Below, one piece after another: positions 26,473-35,809 of a stretch of 64,000 nucleotides of DNA. The position numbers and the translations under genes are program-made. This DNA is from CAVZCK01 sp963798805 (lineage in GTDB: Bacteria; Pseudomonadota; Alphaproteobacteria; Rhizobiales; Rhodomicrobiaceae). Below the pieces are notes generated by a model. The model ran no database searches. It was not told the origin of the DNA and was given only the letters and a program-made list of their open reading frames with translations. Location of the stretch: NCBI GenBank assembly GCA_963798805.1, contig CAWCVC010000015.1, positions 248,001-312,000 on the forward strand, written 5' to 3'. Numbering within the stretch: position 1 is the stretch's first letter; the number at the start of each line of letters is the position of its first letter.

Positions 26473-26976
26473 ATGAGCGACAATCGCAAAAGGGAGCAGA
26501 TGGAGACCGCCGAGAGGATCAGGCAAGTGCAAGACTATCATAAGACGCGCGAGGCGATTGCGAAGCTCTCTCCCGAGCAATTCCGCGTCACGCAACAAAG
26601 CGGCACTGAGCCTCCCGGCACCGGCGAGTACCTCCATAACAAAGAGCCGGGCATCTATGTCGATATTGTTTCCGGCGAGCCGCTGTTCGCCTCGTCCGAC
26701 AAGTATGAATCGGGTTGCGGATGGCCGAGCTTCACCAAGCCCATCGAGCCGGCAAACATCAATGAGCTTCGAGATGCCTCGCACGGCATGATCCGCACCG
26801 AAGTGCGCTCCACGCATGGCGATAGCCACCTCGGGCATGTCTTTCCCGACGGTCCGGCCGATCCCGGGGGCCTGCGCTACTGCATCAACTCGGCGTCACT
26901 ACGCTTCGTCCACCGCGATGACATGGAGGCCGAAGGCTACGGCGCTTACCTCGACCAAGTGGAGGATATCGGATGA
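26473..26976 (+). CDS. msrB: Peptide methionine (R)-S-oxide reductase MsrB
   Basis: 167 residues from ATG 26473 (AAGGAGAAAGG upstream). SGCGWPSFTKPI, IRTEVRSTHGDSHLGHVFPD, then RYCINSASLRF with catalytic Cys137. The zinc CxxC pairs are absent, so it is the zinc-free form. It has no signal peptide and is cytoplasmic. Its stop overlaps the msrA start by 4 bp. It reduces R-epimers of methionine sulfoxide. Confidence 0.93.
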   Translation: MSDNRKREQMETAERIRQVQDYHKTREAIAKLSPEQFRVTQQSGTEPPGTGEYLHNKEPGIYVDIVSGEPLFASSDKYESGCGWPSFTKPIEPANINELRDASHGMIRTEVRSTHGDSHLGHVFPDGPADPGGLRYCINSASLRFVHRDDMEAEGYGAYLDQVEDIG

Positions 26977-27485
26977 AACTCGAGCGCGCTGTGCTTGCCG
27001 GCGGCTGCTTCTGGGGAATGCAGGACCTGATCCGTCGCTATGATGGCGTGATTTCAACGCGAGTCGGCTACACGGGCGGCGACGTACCGGACGCCACCTA
27101 TCGCCATCACGGCACCCACGCCGAAGCGATTGAAATCATTTTCGACCCCTCGAAGATCAGCTATCGGAAACTGCTGGAGTTTTTCTTCCAAATTCACGAT
27201 CCGACGACGTTAAATCGTCAGGGCAATGACATCGGAGCGAGCTATCGCTCGGCCATCTTTTATACAAGCGATGAGCAGCAGCGGATCGCCGAGGATACGA
27301 TCGCCGATGTCGAAGCGTCCGGCCTCTGGCCAGGAAAGGTCGTCACGGAAGTGGCGCCTGCCGGCGATTTCTGGGAAGCCGAGCCAGAACACCAGGATTA
27401 TCTGGAGCGCTTCCCGAATGGCTACACCTGCCACTTCGTCCGGCCGGGCTGGCGACTACCGGTCAGAGCGGCTTCTCGCGTCTGA
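26973..27485 (+). CDS. msrA: Peptide methionine (S)-S-oxide reductase MsrA
   Basis: 170 residues. RAVLAGGCFWGMQDLIRRYD holds the catalytic Cys12 (GCFWG). GVISTRVGYTGGDVPDATYR, and then FFFQIHDPTTLNRQGNDIGA and SYRSAIFY, are diagnostic. It reduces S-methionine sulfoxide via thioredoxin and complements MsrB in the same operon. An IS630 lies 13 bp downstream, replacing any original terminator. Confidence 0.95.
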   Translation: MKLERAVLAGGCFWGMQDLIRRYDGVISTRVGYTGGDVPDATYRHHGTHAEAIEIIFDPSKISYRKLLEFFFQIHDPTTLNRQGNDIGASYRSAIFYTSDEQQRIAEDTIADVEASGLWPGKVVTEVAPAGDFWEAEPEHQDYLERFPNGYTCHFVRPGWRLPVRAASRV

Positions 27486-27498
27486 GCGGATGACACTA

Positions 27499-28659
27499 GT
27501 GCACTGACGCAAACAGAGGATTCACACGCGGCCTAGTTCGTGCGATTCTGCTGATATGGCACAAACCGTCAGCATCATCATCGCCTCTGAGGACCGCGCG
27601 CGTTTGGCGGCGGTTATTGAGGATCGCAACAGCGCGCAGAAGCACGTTCAGCGGGCACGGATCGTTCTTCTTTCGGCAGACAGGCTGCCCGTTCTGGAGG
27701 TGGCGAGGCAGATCGGTGGCAGTCGCCCGGCGGTGTGGCGCTGGCAGTTGCGATATGCCGAGCAAGGGGTGGATGGCCTCTTGCGGGACAAGACGCGCAA
27801 GCCGGGTAAAGCCCCTGTTCAGTTGGAGACCGTGGCCAGGGTGCTGGCGCTGCCATGCTCCGAGCCACCCCATAACGCGACGCATTGGACCGGCCGGGCG
27901 GTCGCCAAGGCTGTCGGCGTCAGCTTGCGGACGGTGCAACGCATCTGGGATGGGCATCGCCTTCAACCTCACCGCTTACGCACCTTCAAGATGTCCAACG
28001 ATCCCGCCTTTGCCGCGAAAGTGGAGGATGTCGTCGGCCTGTACATGGAGCCGCCCTGTCATGCCGTGGTGCTGTCCATCGATGAGAAAAGCCAAATTCA
28101 GGCGCTCGATCGCACGCAACCCGGCCTTCCGCTGAAGCCCGGCAAATGCGCAACCATGACCCACGATTATAAGCGGAATGGCACCACCACCCTGTTCGCC
28201 GCGCTCAATATTCTCGATGGCACCGTGTTGGGGCGTTGCATGCAAAAGCACCGGCATCAGGAGTTTATCAAGTTCCTCAATGCGGTGGAGCGCGCCGTTC
28301 CGGCGGGAAAGGTCATCCATGCCATCCTCGACAATTACGCCACCCACAAGCATCCCAAGGTCAAGCAATGGCTGGCCGACAATCCGCGCTGGGTCTTCCA
28401 CTTCACGCCCACATCCGCATTCCCCGCCTTCGCGGGGACAGGCTCTGGCTCAACGCCGTCGAGGGCTTCTTCTCAGTCATCACCCGAAGGCGCATCCGTC
28501 GCGGCGTCTTCAAATCCGTCGCCGAATTGGAAGATGCCATCCGCCGCTACATCCGCGATCACAACGGTCACCCCAAGCCCTTTGTCTGGACGAAATCCGC
28601 CAAAGAAATTTTCGGCAAACTCAAGCGCCTGCCTGCACCATCTGATTGAGTCAGTGTAC
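27499..28659 (+). mobile_element. IS630-family element, type A, copy 2
   Basis: 1161 bp between TA dinucleotides (27497-27498, 28660-28661), in opposite orientation to copy 1 at 5605-6765 and nearly identical to it. Together they bracket the sox/rSAM block as inverted repeats. Confidence 0.9.
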
Positions 28660-28662
28660 TAG
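27556..28662 (+). pseudogene. IS630 type A transposase, same frameshift as copy 1
   Basis: Starts MAQTVSIIIASEDRARLAAV with the same HTH and first two catalytic blocks (SIDEKSQIQALDR; AILDNYATHKHPK). The palindromic element at 28421-28444 shifts the frame. The proper C-terminus (LNAVEGFFSVITRRR to LPAPSD) ends at 28649 in another frame. Because both copies carry the lesion, transposition occurred after it arose. Confidence 0.85.
28421..28444 (+). repeat. 24-nt palindromic element in IS630-A copy 2
   Basis: Core CCCCGCCTTCGCGGGG followed by a CAGGCT flank. It separates TPTSA from LNAVEGFF of the transposase. Confidence 0.8.
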
Positions 28663-28724
28663 CGTGCGCCAGCGGCGCGGGCACCCACGCCGCGACATCG
28701 CGGAGCGGATACCGAGTTGCAAAG

Positions 28725-28985
28725 TCAGCGAAGGAAATCGCGGATCGCTGCCGCGATCTCCGCAGCATGCGTCTCCAGCGCGAAATGACCGGTATCGAAG
28801 AAGCGTACGACCGCGCGAGGCCCGCCACATAAACAAGGGCGGTCACCTTCTCGTCGCGCGTTGCCGCGATGACAGCACCGGCATAAGCATGGCCAGCCAG
28901 CACGACCGGCCCCGTCACTCGCTCCAGCGTGCGGTTGAGCGCCGCCACATCATCGGCAAATTGCCCGCTGGCGCGCTCGAGACTA
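28725..28985 (-). pseudogene. Chimeric alpha/beta-hydrolase remnant
   Basis: The first part reads RTLERVTGPVVLAGHAYAGA, VIAATRDEKVTALVYVAGLA (nucleophile-elbow region; the usual GHSYGG Ser is Ala-Tyr here). A frame change then leads to RAVVRFFDTGHFALETHAAE, IAAAIRDFLR and a stop at 28725. The second part matches the C-terminus of another alpha/beta-hydrolase subfamily, so two genes were fused by deletion. It is truncated on the 5' side at the CGNR fragment and is non-functional. Confidence 0.6.
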
Positions 28986-29443
28986 TTCGGGCGCGGGCAC
29001 TTCCCGGTGAGCTGGACAAGGTCGCGGATCAGGCAAGAAACCTGCGTGAATGGTTCAGGGGCTTCGTACAGAAGCACAAAGGCCGTCCGCTGGCGTTGGA
29101 AAGCCTGAGCGAGTTGGAGCCGCTGAACCGCCTGCTGGAGCGCGACGAAAGGTTCAGCGGGATCGTGATAGAGCACAAGGCCCAACCTGCGCGCCTGGCG
29201 CTTCAGGTGATGCGCCGGTGGCGTTCGCCGGAGGCGCTTCTCCTTCCGATCGGAGAAGCCCTGGCGCAGTTTGTCTGCACGGAAGATTTTTCGTGTGTGA
29301 AAGCCTGTGAGGGACCAGCTTGCACGCTCCTTTTCGCCGATCATACGCGAGGCCGGGGGCGGCGATGGTGTAGCATGGCAATATGTGGGAACCGGGCGAA
29401 GCAGGCCGCGCATCGGCAGCGGCTCAAAGCGAATAAACATTAA
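28970..29443 (+). pseudogene. CGNR zinc-finger protein, 5' truncated
   Basis: From about 28970 the frame gives ARALPGELDKVADQARNLRE, WFRGFVQKHKGRPLALESLS and so on to the zinc finger CTLLFADHTRGRGRRWCSMA, ICGNRAKQAAHRQR. This is the ABATE domain plus CGNR finger of a transcription-factor-like family. The first ~30 residues are missing, replaced by antisense hydrolase sequence. Upstream in-frame starts exist but would add unrelated residues. Confidence 0.75.
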
Positions 29444-29714
29444 CGTGTACTGACAATGCCGACGGGATGGGTCGGGTTTGATAAGCGGACACATGCCGGG
29501 ACGCATCATCCATCATGACCTCGCTTTTTTTTTGGAACAGAAAGCGGCGGCTGGCGTTCACCGCGAGCGGCGGATTGGCCCGCCTTCTGTTCGGCGATGC
29601 CCAGGTCCCATTACGTCGCACGAAGCCCGCTCGTTTGCGCTCTCGCGCATTGAGAGCGAACCGCTATTCGGCCGCTCGATCCGCAGCGCGTGTCGACGAG
29701 AGCGAAGAACACGC
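29444..29714. other. Intergenic, no gene seen
   Basis: About 270 bp with a T8 tract near 29525. An open frame from 29478 joins the next gene but does not look like protein. Confidence 0.4.
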
Positions 29715-30089
29715 ATGGAGTTCAAAATGCATGCGACTTGGAAACCCCACGAAAAGCACGGCAGGCTCACCAAACAGAGCGACTTGCCTGACAGCGTCTT
29801 TGCATTTCCCAAACAGCGAAAGGAGCCGCTGACCGACGCCAGTCATGTCAGAGATGCGATCGCGCGCTTTGACCAGGTGATCGGCGTTTCAGATGAAGAT
29901 CGCGAGCTGGCTTTCGCCAATATTAGGGAGGCTGCGAAATATTATGGGATCGATATGACCGAGACGGATTGGACCCAATTGGGCAGAACACCCCACACGG
30001 GCCGGACGGCTGAGGATCGGAGAAAATCTGCCCGTAAGGCAGCCGCTACACGCAAGAGGCATGAGCGCGAGCAGCACGGAGAGTCTTAG
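29715..30089 (+). CDS. Small conserved protein of unknown function (DUF6582-like)
   Basis: 124 residues from ATG 29715 (ATG 29727 also possible). HGRLTKQSDLPDSVFAFPKQ, RKEPLTDASHVRDAIARFDQ, VIGVSDEDRELAFANIREAA, KYYGIDMTETDWTQLGRTPH, then a basic tail of Arg/Lys. The motif FPxxRKEPLxDAxHVRxAxARFxQV is shared with small proteins common in alphaproteobacteria and phages. The function is unknown; the basic tail could bind nucleic acid. Confidence 0.7.
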   Translation: MEFKMHATWKPHEKHGRLTKQSDLPDSVFAFPKQRKEPLTDASHVRDAIARFDQVIGVSDEDRELAFANIREAAKYYGIDMTETDWTQLGRTPHTGRTAEDRRKSARKAAATRKRHEREQHGES

Positions 30090-30195
30090 AGGGGTGACAC
30101 CTTCGGGTTCGAAGGTTCCATCGCGGGAAGCAGTAGGTGCATTAGCTAAAACTTAATCAGACACATGGTGTTCTGGCCCCACGGCACAACGATAG

Positions 30196-30244
30196 CCGAG
30201 GCGGGGCGCGGAGCTGGTCGGGGTTGCGGAGCGCCCCGCCTCGG
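30196..30244. repeat. Subterminal 14-bp hairpin of IS481 (copy at 30 kb)
   Basis: CCGAGGCGGGGCGC and its exact complement around a 21-nt loop, 17 bp before the transposase ATG. The same structure is at 41074-41122. It may shield the transposase start from readthrough mRNA. Confidence 0.7.
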
Positions 30245-30261
30245 CGGATAGGAAACACCAT

Positions 30262-30660
30262 ATGACGAAAGATCAGAAAGTCATTCGCGCCAAGCTCGGA
30301 TTGCTGGAGTTGGCCAAACAGCTCGGCAATGTCAGCCGGGCTTGCAAGCTGCTCGGTTACAGCCGCGACAGCTTCTACCGGTTCAAGGAGCTGTACGACA
30401 AAGGCGGCGAGTTCGCGCTGCAGGAGATCTCGAGGGCCAAGCCGCTGCTTCGCAACCGCGTCGCCGAAGAGGTCGAGGCCGCGATCATCGAGATGGCTAT
30501 CGAGCAGCCGCCCTTCGGTCAGCTCCGCGTTGCCAACGAGCTGAAGAAACGCGGCATCACCGTGTCGCCTGCCGGCGTGCGCTGCGTCTGGCTGCGACAT
30601 GATTTGGAGACCATGAAAAAGCGGCTGAAGGTTTTGGAGGCGAAGATCGCGCAAGAGGGC
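30262..30660 (+). pseudogene. IS481-type transposase, N-terminal fragment
   Basis: 133 residues, MTKDQKVIRAKLGLLELAKQ, HTH region NVSRACKLLGYSRDSFYRFK, up to LEAKIAQEG, where the IS6 end begins. It is near-identical to the intact copy's N-terminus and lacks the DDE domain. Confidence 0.85.
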
Positions 30661-30661
30661 G

Positions 30662-31478
30662 GGCAGTGTCAGAGGAACCGGCACTTGAGCGCTTGGCCAC
30701 AGTTTCGTAGTGTTCCAACATGTGCGCCAATCCATTCCGCTACTTCAAAACCTCGCCCGAGATTATCCGACTTGCGGTGATGCTCTACGTTCGATTTCCG
30801 CTATCGCTTCGCAATGTTGAGGATCTGCTTCACGAACGCGGGATCGATGTGAGTCATGAGACGGTGCGATATTGGTGGAACCGTTTCGGTCCGTCTTTGC
30901 GGCCGAGATCCGTCGCAAACGGGCACGGCATCTGCAGGCGTGGTCGCAATGGCGCTGGCACCTGGACGAGATGTTTGTCCGCATCAACGGCAAGCTCCAT
31001 TATCTTTGGCGCGCCGTCGACCATGAAGGCGAAGTCCTCGAAGCCTATGTCACCAAGCGCCGCGATCGCAAGGCAGCGTTGAAATTTCTGCGCCAAGCGA
31101 TGAAAACGGTATGGCCGACCGGGAACGGTCGTCACCGACAAGCTCGGTTCTTACCGGGCAGCGCTGAGAACGATCGGCAACGGCGTGCGCCAGGAAACCG
31201 GCCGCCTGCTGAACAACCGGGCGAAAACTCCCACCAGCCGCTCAGACGACGAGAACGGGCAATGCAGCGGTTTCGGCGGATGGGAAGTCTTCAGAAATTC
31301 GCGGCGGTTCATTCATCCGTGTACAATCATTTCAATCAGGAGCGCCATCTCTACAGCCGCAAAAATTTCAAGCTGAACCGTGCCGCTGCTCTCGCCGAGT
31401 GGCGCGAGCTCAGTGCCGCATAATCGTTCGACGTTCTTCGTCCCCTTTTCGGCGCTTTGCAGTTATTCTGACAATGCC
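30662..31478 (+). mobile_element. IS6-family (IS26-like) element
   Basis: 817 bp bounded by inverted repeats GGCAGTGTCAGA and TCTGACAATGCC. It adjoins the broken IS481 directly, consistent with replicative IS6 deletion. Confidence 0.8.
30720..31423 (+). pseudogene. IS6-family transposase, several frameshifts
   Basis: Segments in order: MCANPFRYFKTSPEIIRLAV, NVEDLLHERGIDVSHETVRY (frame 1); RRKRARHLQAWSQWRWHLDE and MFVRINGKLHYLWRAVDHEG (frame 2); a YGRPGTVVTDKLGSYRAAL-like block in a third frame; and HFNQERHLYSRKNFKLNRAA. It has at least three frame changes and is inactive. Confidence 0.85.
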
Positions 31479-31587
31479 CACTTGAGACATGATCGCAGTC
31501 AGGCTTACCGGGCGCCCGCCGCGACACGCTTGCTGTCATGCACCGCCAAACTGGAGGCAATCCACCAAGAAAGCGATGATAGAAAGA

Positions 31588-32529
31588 TTAGAAGTGCGCT
31601 GTCACGCCCAGAACGGGGCCATGCTGGACGACGTCATATTCGTATCTCTTCATCCCGGAGCCCTGTGCATAATCGACCGACAGTGCCCGGTAGCCGAGAT
31701 AGGCATCCAAGTTTAGGCCCTGAAAAGCGCAGATCTTCGAGTTGACGGTGGCAAGCACCTGCCACGTGAAGTCGCTACCCACACCGAAGCCACCGAGATC
31801 ACCCCGCAGCATAAGCTCTTGACCAGACGTGAGCTCATGACGAAGTCGTGCACCGATGAACGGGTCAACCCAATTGACTGCACCCGATCTCGCGATCGCC
31901 CGACTTCCGCTGATCGTGAGTCCACTAAGTCCGGGGTCGATCGCGAGAGTCGCGTTCAGATCGCCGGAGATGCTCACGTCTTGATGCCAGTACCGGCCAC
32001 CGGCCAGCACATCGAAAGCCGTGTATCCAGCTTCGTGGGCGGTGCCTTGCGCCCATAGCTCATAGGCTCCGCCAAATTCGACAATCGCCTGGGTATAGTC
32101 AGCTTCGATGTCGCCGCCCAGGCTGAGCGTGCCGGCTGCCCCTTGCCTGACGGTCGCGAAGTTTTTCGAGCCCGCAAGTTTCGCGTAAACGATGTCATTG
32201 AAGAGCGTCAGCCGTCCGTTTCGAGCCTCTGCATAGCTCATCCATACCGGCAGCGTCGACCAGTCCAAATTGTCGAGAATCTGGATCGGATTGGCCTGGA
32301 CATCAAATTTGCGGTTCCTGGCCACAAGGTCCCCGGTTAGCCATGGCAACCAGCCATAAGACGTAAGGCTGAAAGTCCACGGGCTCGGAGGGGCCGCTGG
32401 CTCGGCAAGCTGGGGCGGCTCCCCCAGATCCGCAGCTTGCGAAGGACCGATCCCAAGAAACACCGTTGACAGGAGCGCCATGTAGCCTGGGATACGAGTT
32501 CTGGCTAAATCGTTCAGCATTAGTATCAT
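31588..32529 (-). CDS. Outer-membrane beta-barrel protein
   Basis: 313 residues from ATG 32529 (ATG 32520 possible; GGGGGA precedes). Signal peptide ending near PSQA-ADLGE. The mature protein has alternating strands, many aromatic girdle residues and a terminal Phe (GPVLGVTAHF), typical of BamA-recognised barrels. Features include WTFSLTSYGWLPWLTGDLVA and GYRALSVDYAQGSGMKRYEY. The function is unknown; it could be a pore or lipid-A-modifying-like barrel. It is preceded by an AT-rich promoter region. Confidence 0.8.
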   Translation of the reverse strand: MILMLNDLARTRIPGYMALLSTVFLGIGPSQAADLGEPPQLAEPAAPPSPWTFSLTSYGWLPWLTGDLVARNRKFDVQANPIQILDNLDWSTLPVWMSYAEARNGRLTLFNDIVYAKLAGSKNFATVRQGAAGTLSLGGDIEADYTQAIVEFGGAYELWAQGTAHEAGYTAFDVLAGGRYWHQDVSISGDLNATLAIDPGLSGLTISGSRAIARSGAVNWVDPFIGARLRHELTSGQELMLRGDLGGFGVGSDFTWQVLATVNSKICAFQGLNLDAYLGYRALSVDYAQGSGMKRYEYDVVQHGPVLGVTAHF

Positions 32530-33359
32530 TCCCCCATTTAAATAAACTCAGCCTGACCCTCATCTAAACGGTAAGTTATGGTCTATCCATCAACTAAATA
32601 CCGCAATGAATGTTCACAGAAACCATAGATGCTACTTGCCAATCATATTCGAAATTACGGTCAAAAATATTATTATGACATCCCTATCTTCATAATTTCT
32701 AATGATGATCCTCAATCACCCTGATATCTAAGATTGCGCTGCGTGAAAACGCTGCTCTCATTAAATTCGATTATCGGCACGCTCCTTAATCCGGGGCAAG
32801 CGGACAAGAAAACTTATATCGAGTTATGACTAACCGATTCGTTAGATGAAATTCCAATATAAACTTATGATTTCAACGATAGCTTGGAAAAATCCGTAGG
32901 TTTCGTTCGATCAGAGATGTCCATCTGACCTTACTTTGTACGGTCACGTACCGCCAGTGTACGCAGTTGTCCAATGCGGTCGACTACTGCTGCTCACGGT
33001 AACCGGAGGCTATGACCCTGTAATGCCTGAACTGTGCTGTAGAAGAACAACCTCTTATCAAGCTGCTCTGCTTGGTATCCGAGAAGCTGGATAATAAGAG
33101 GTTTCAAAGAGGACCATTGAATGGCAGAAGACATGGAGCAATGACGGAGTCCATTGCCTCATGCTCCGTTTTCTTGGTCGGACCGCCCGCTTGTCCCAAA
33201 AGTAGAGCCGCCTTCGTGCATCGATCTGGTTCGTTCAAAACAAGCCGACAATTGTCGCCAATTTGACAGCGGTATTCCATCGGCAGGTTTATTCATTGCA
33301 TAGCTTCGATCGGAAATTTTTTCGACAGCCAGAGATGGCTGTCTTGGAGAGGCTCCCCT
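32530..33359. promoter_or_regulatory. AT-rich divergent promoter region, no gene seen
   Basis: 830 bp between the divergent barrel gene and the secreted-protein/sulfatase genes. 32570-32950 is clearly AT-richer than the surroundings. A TTGACA at 33263-33268 is a candidate -35. A short open frame at 33072-33266 has no protein-like features. Confidence 0.45.
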
Positions 33360-33899
33360 ATGACAAAGACATCCATGCTCGCCATTCTCGCTACAACGCT
33401 TTGTGTCGCGCTAATGCCGCAGGCTTCGGCCCAGGACAAGTCACCCGTTCGGAAGACGGACGCATCGGTTCTATTCGTGCAAACGGCTGGCGGCTCTACG
33501 TTCAAGGACGGCGTCCTCACGATGACGGACGTCGCGCCCGCGACGGTCTTCTTTGCCGATCGCCCGCGGCGGATGACGGGCCACCTGGGCAATGAGGGAT
33601 TCATAAAAGGATGGGCCGAGGGGAAGAATAGTTTCAAAAGTGATCCGCCCAACGCAACGCTATCGGTCTTTAACCGCGGCGAGCGCGCGACCCAGGCCGT
33701 CGTGGTTCTGACCAATCCAAAAGCGGAGGGGAAAGCAATCATCTACCAGGTGAGGGTTCTGGAGGGCAATTTGCCGCCAAAGGGGGGCGAGAGCGCGCTG
33801 TTCATTGACGGCGCCGGCGCGCCCTGCAGCCCGGAGGATAACTCAGCTTACGGAAGTTTTCCTTGCTGGGCTCAGGATGCATTCTCCCGCAATCATTAG
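33360..33899 (+). CDS. Secreted hypothetical protein upstream of sulfatase
   Basis: 179 residues, MTKTSMLAILATTLCVALMP with cleavage near ASA-Q. The mature part VLFVQTAGGSTFKDGVLTMT, VFFADRPRRMTGHLGNEGFI, ATLSVFNRGERATQAVVVLT is beta-rich. Two cysteines (APCSPED, SFPCWAQ) could form a disulfide. No enzyme motif was seen. It lies 74 bp before the arylsulfatase gene in the same direction and is probably co-transcribed. Confidence 0.75.
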   Translation: MTKTSMLAILATTLCVALMPQASAQDKSPVRKTDASVLFVQTAGGSTFKDGVLTMTDVAPATVFFADRPRRMTGHLGNEGFIKGWAEGKNSFKSDPPNATLSVFNRGERATQAVVVLTNPKAEGKAIIYQVRVLEGNLPPKGGESALFIDGAGAPCSPEDNSAYGSFPCWAQDAFSRNH

Positions 33900-33973
33900 C
33901 AGCAATCGAGACCGATGCCCAGGCGAGGCCTAGGCGCGCGGACCAATTCTCTAACCATGATGAGGAGTGTTCA

Positions 33974-35701
33974 ATGTTGACCAAACGCGAATTCCCGCGC
34001 TCTTTCGCACTGGCTTTCGGTGTCATTGCGGCTCTCGCCGTGCCCACGTCGGTTCATGCCGTCGCCCAGGCCAAGAAGCCAAACATTCTGTTCATCATGG
34101 GCGACGACATCGGATGGATGCAGCCGTCAATCTATCATCGGGGCCTGATGGTCGGCGAGACGCCAAACATCGACCGGATTGGCCGGGAAGGCGCGCTTTT
34201 CACCGACTACTATGCAGAGCAGAGCTGTACGGCCGGGCGTAACGCCTTCGAAACCGGCATGCATCCGCTGCGCACCGGCATGATCCTACCGCAGCTGCCT
34301 GGCAGCCCGAGCTACCTCCAGCCCGGTACCCCGGTGCTCGCCAAGTTCCTGTACGATCTCGGGTACACAACCGGCGAGTTCGGCAAGAACCACCTGGGCG
34401 ACCATCCGGCGGCATTGCCGACGGCCCATGGGTTCCAGGAATTCTGGGGCTATCTCTACCACCTCGACGCCATGCAAGGTGTGAGCTTTCCGGATATCAA
34501 CAAGACTGCCACCGACCAAGCTATCGCACCTCCCTGTAAGAACGAGCCTATCCCCGGGGTGCCAGAACCGCCAGGGGGCGTCGATCCGAAAACGACAACT
34601 TGCTTGACGCCGCCACGTCCCGTCCTCGCGTGCCATTCGTCCGACGGCACTCAGAAGAATCAGATGTGCAAAGACGAGGGTCCGCTGACTCTCGAGCGGT
34701 CGAAGACGGTGGATGAAGAAATCTCCGCCAAGGTCGTCGACTTCCTTGACCGCAATGCCCCCAAAAAGACCGGCAAGCCCTTCTACGTCTGGTACAACCC
34801 CGCCCGGATGCATATCACCACCATGCTGTCGGACAAATACATGGCGATGGTGGGCGAGCCCGGCGGCAAGGATTGGGGCGTGAACGAAGCTGGCATGAAG
34901 CAGCTGGACGACAATATCGGCCGGGTGCTGGCTAAGCTGGAGGAGATGGGTGAGCTCGATAACACCATTGTCGCTTTCACAAGCGACAATGGCGCCGAGA
35001 CGATCACCTTCCCCGACGGCGGCACCACCCCCTTCAAGGGCGGTAAGCTGACCACCTGGGAAGGCGGTATGCGGGCTCCGATGCTCGTACGGTGGCCCGG
35101 CCACATCGCCCCCGGCACGATAAAGAACGACATCTTCGCCTCCCTCGACTGGTTGCCCACGCTGGTCGACATCGCGGGTGGCCCTAAGGGGAATGAGCTG
35201 AAGGCGCAGATCGAGGCGGGAAGCTATCCTGGAATCGTCAAGACGACGCTCGACGGGGTCAATCAGCGCGCATACCTCGAAGGCAAATCGAAAAAGTCGG
35301 CGCGTGACGTGTTCTACTATTATTCCGGCAAGGAACCGTCGGCGGTGCGCTACAAGAACTGGAAAATATATTTCTCGATGGTGTCTGACTCGCCGGAGGG
35401 CTTCGTCGCCGGCGTGCAGCCCTATCATTGGACCCAAGTCGTCAACATCAAGCGCGATCCCTTCGAGACTTCGCTCGGACAACAGTTGAAGACTCTCTTC
35501 GGCCAAGCCGGGGCCCTGGCCGGACCGGCAACCGCCTATGTCTACGATTGGAATATCCTACCGATCGGTCAGGCGTTGTGGCTAAAGGAACTTGAGACCT
35601 ACAACAAGTTCCCGCCGATGCAGAGCCCCGCCAGCTACAATCTGGAACAGGTCGTCGAGCAGGTTAAGGAAATGAAGACGGTCAGTCACGCGGGCGAATA
35701 G
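33974..35701 (+). CDS. Periplasmic arylsulfatase
   Basis: 575 residues from ATG 33974 with GAGGAG upstream. Signal peptide to VHA-V. KKPNILFIMGDDIGWMQPSI has the metal aspartates; the formylglycine motif is C85-T-A-G-R89 in AEQSCTAGRNAF. Further blocks: TGEFGKNHLGDH, ELDNTIVAFTSDNGAETITF (DNG). It is the alkaline-phosphatase-fold sulfatase S1 type, hydrolysing sulfate esters and needing a formylglycine-generating enzyme. The substrate is unknown. It is intact. Confidence 0.92.
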   Translation: MLTKREFPRSFALAFGVIAALAVPTSVHAVAQAKKPNILFIMGDDIGWMQPSIYHRGLMVGETPNIDRIGREGALFTDYYAEQSCTAGRNAFETGMHPLRTGMILPQLPGSPSYLQPGTPVLAKFLYDLGYTTGEFGKNHLGDHPAALPTAHGFQEFWGYLYHLDAMQGVSFPDINKTATDQAIAPPCKNEPIPGVPEPPGGVDPKTTTCLTPPRPVLACHSSDGTQKNQMCKDEGPLTLERSKTVDEEISAKVVDFLDRNAPKKTGKPFYVWYNPARMHITTMLSDKYMAMVGEPGGKDWGVNEAGMKQLDDNIGRVLAKLEEMGELDNTIVAFTSDNGAETITFPDGGTTPFKGGKLTTWEGGMRAPMLVRWPGHIAPGTIKNDIFASLDWLPTLVDIAGGPKGNELKAQIEAGSYPGIVKTTLDGVNQRAYLEGKSKKSARDVFYYYSGKEPSAVRYKNWKIYFSMVSDSPEGFVAGVQPYHWTQVVNIKRDPFETSLGQQLKTLFGQAGALAGPATAYVYDWNILPIGQALWLKELETYNKFPPMQSPASYNLEQVVEQVKEMKTVSHAGE

Positions 35702-35721
35702 AGCATCCCAAGCGACCGAGT

Positions 35722-35742
35722 GGGCGGCCCCGTGGGCCGTCC
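35722..35742 (+). terminator. Terminator hairpin after arylsulfatase
   Basis: GGGCGGCCC/GGGCCGTCC stem (one G-U pair) with a 3-nt loop, 20 bp after the stop and followed by ACTTTCGTCTGG, a moderately T-rich stretch. Confidence 0.6.
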
Positions 35743-35809
35743 ACTTTCGTCTGGAACTTCCTCTTGCAAATGAGCGCGGTTCGACGCCACGGAGCGTGGA
35801 GCAATAATT

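Larger units (their letters stand above)
30138..30661 (+). mobile_element. IS481-family element, left part only
   Basis: Begins with the same terminal repeat (TGCATTAGCTAAAACTTAAT) as the right end of the intact copy at 39955-41180. It is cut at 30661 by an IS6-type element; the other 700 bp are missing. Confidence 0.85.

Noticed and set aside
5605..28659. Sox region as a composite transposon between the two IS630-A copies
   Set aside because: The copies are inverted, each has its own TA duplication, and 21 kb with a disabled transposase makes joint movement unlikely; inversion between them remains possible.
28646..29443. Full-length 265-residue reading of the CGNR frame
   Set aside because: The first ~108 codons are antisense to a hydrolase remnant; only the later part belongs to the CGNR family.
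33072..33266. 64-residue plus-strand open frame before the secreted-protein gene
   Set aside because: No protein-like features, in an AT-rich regulatory region.
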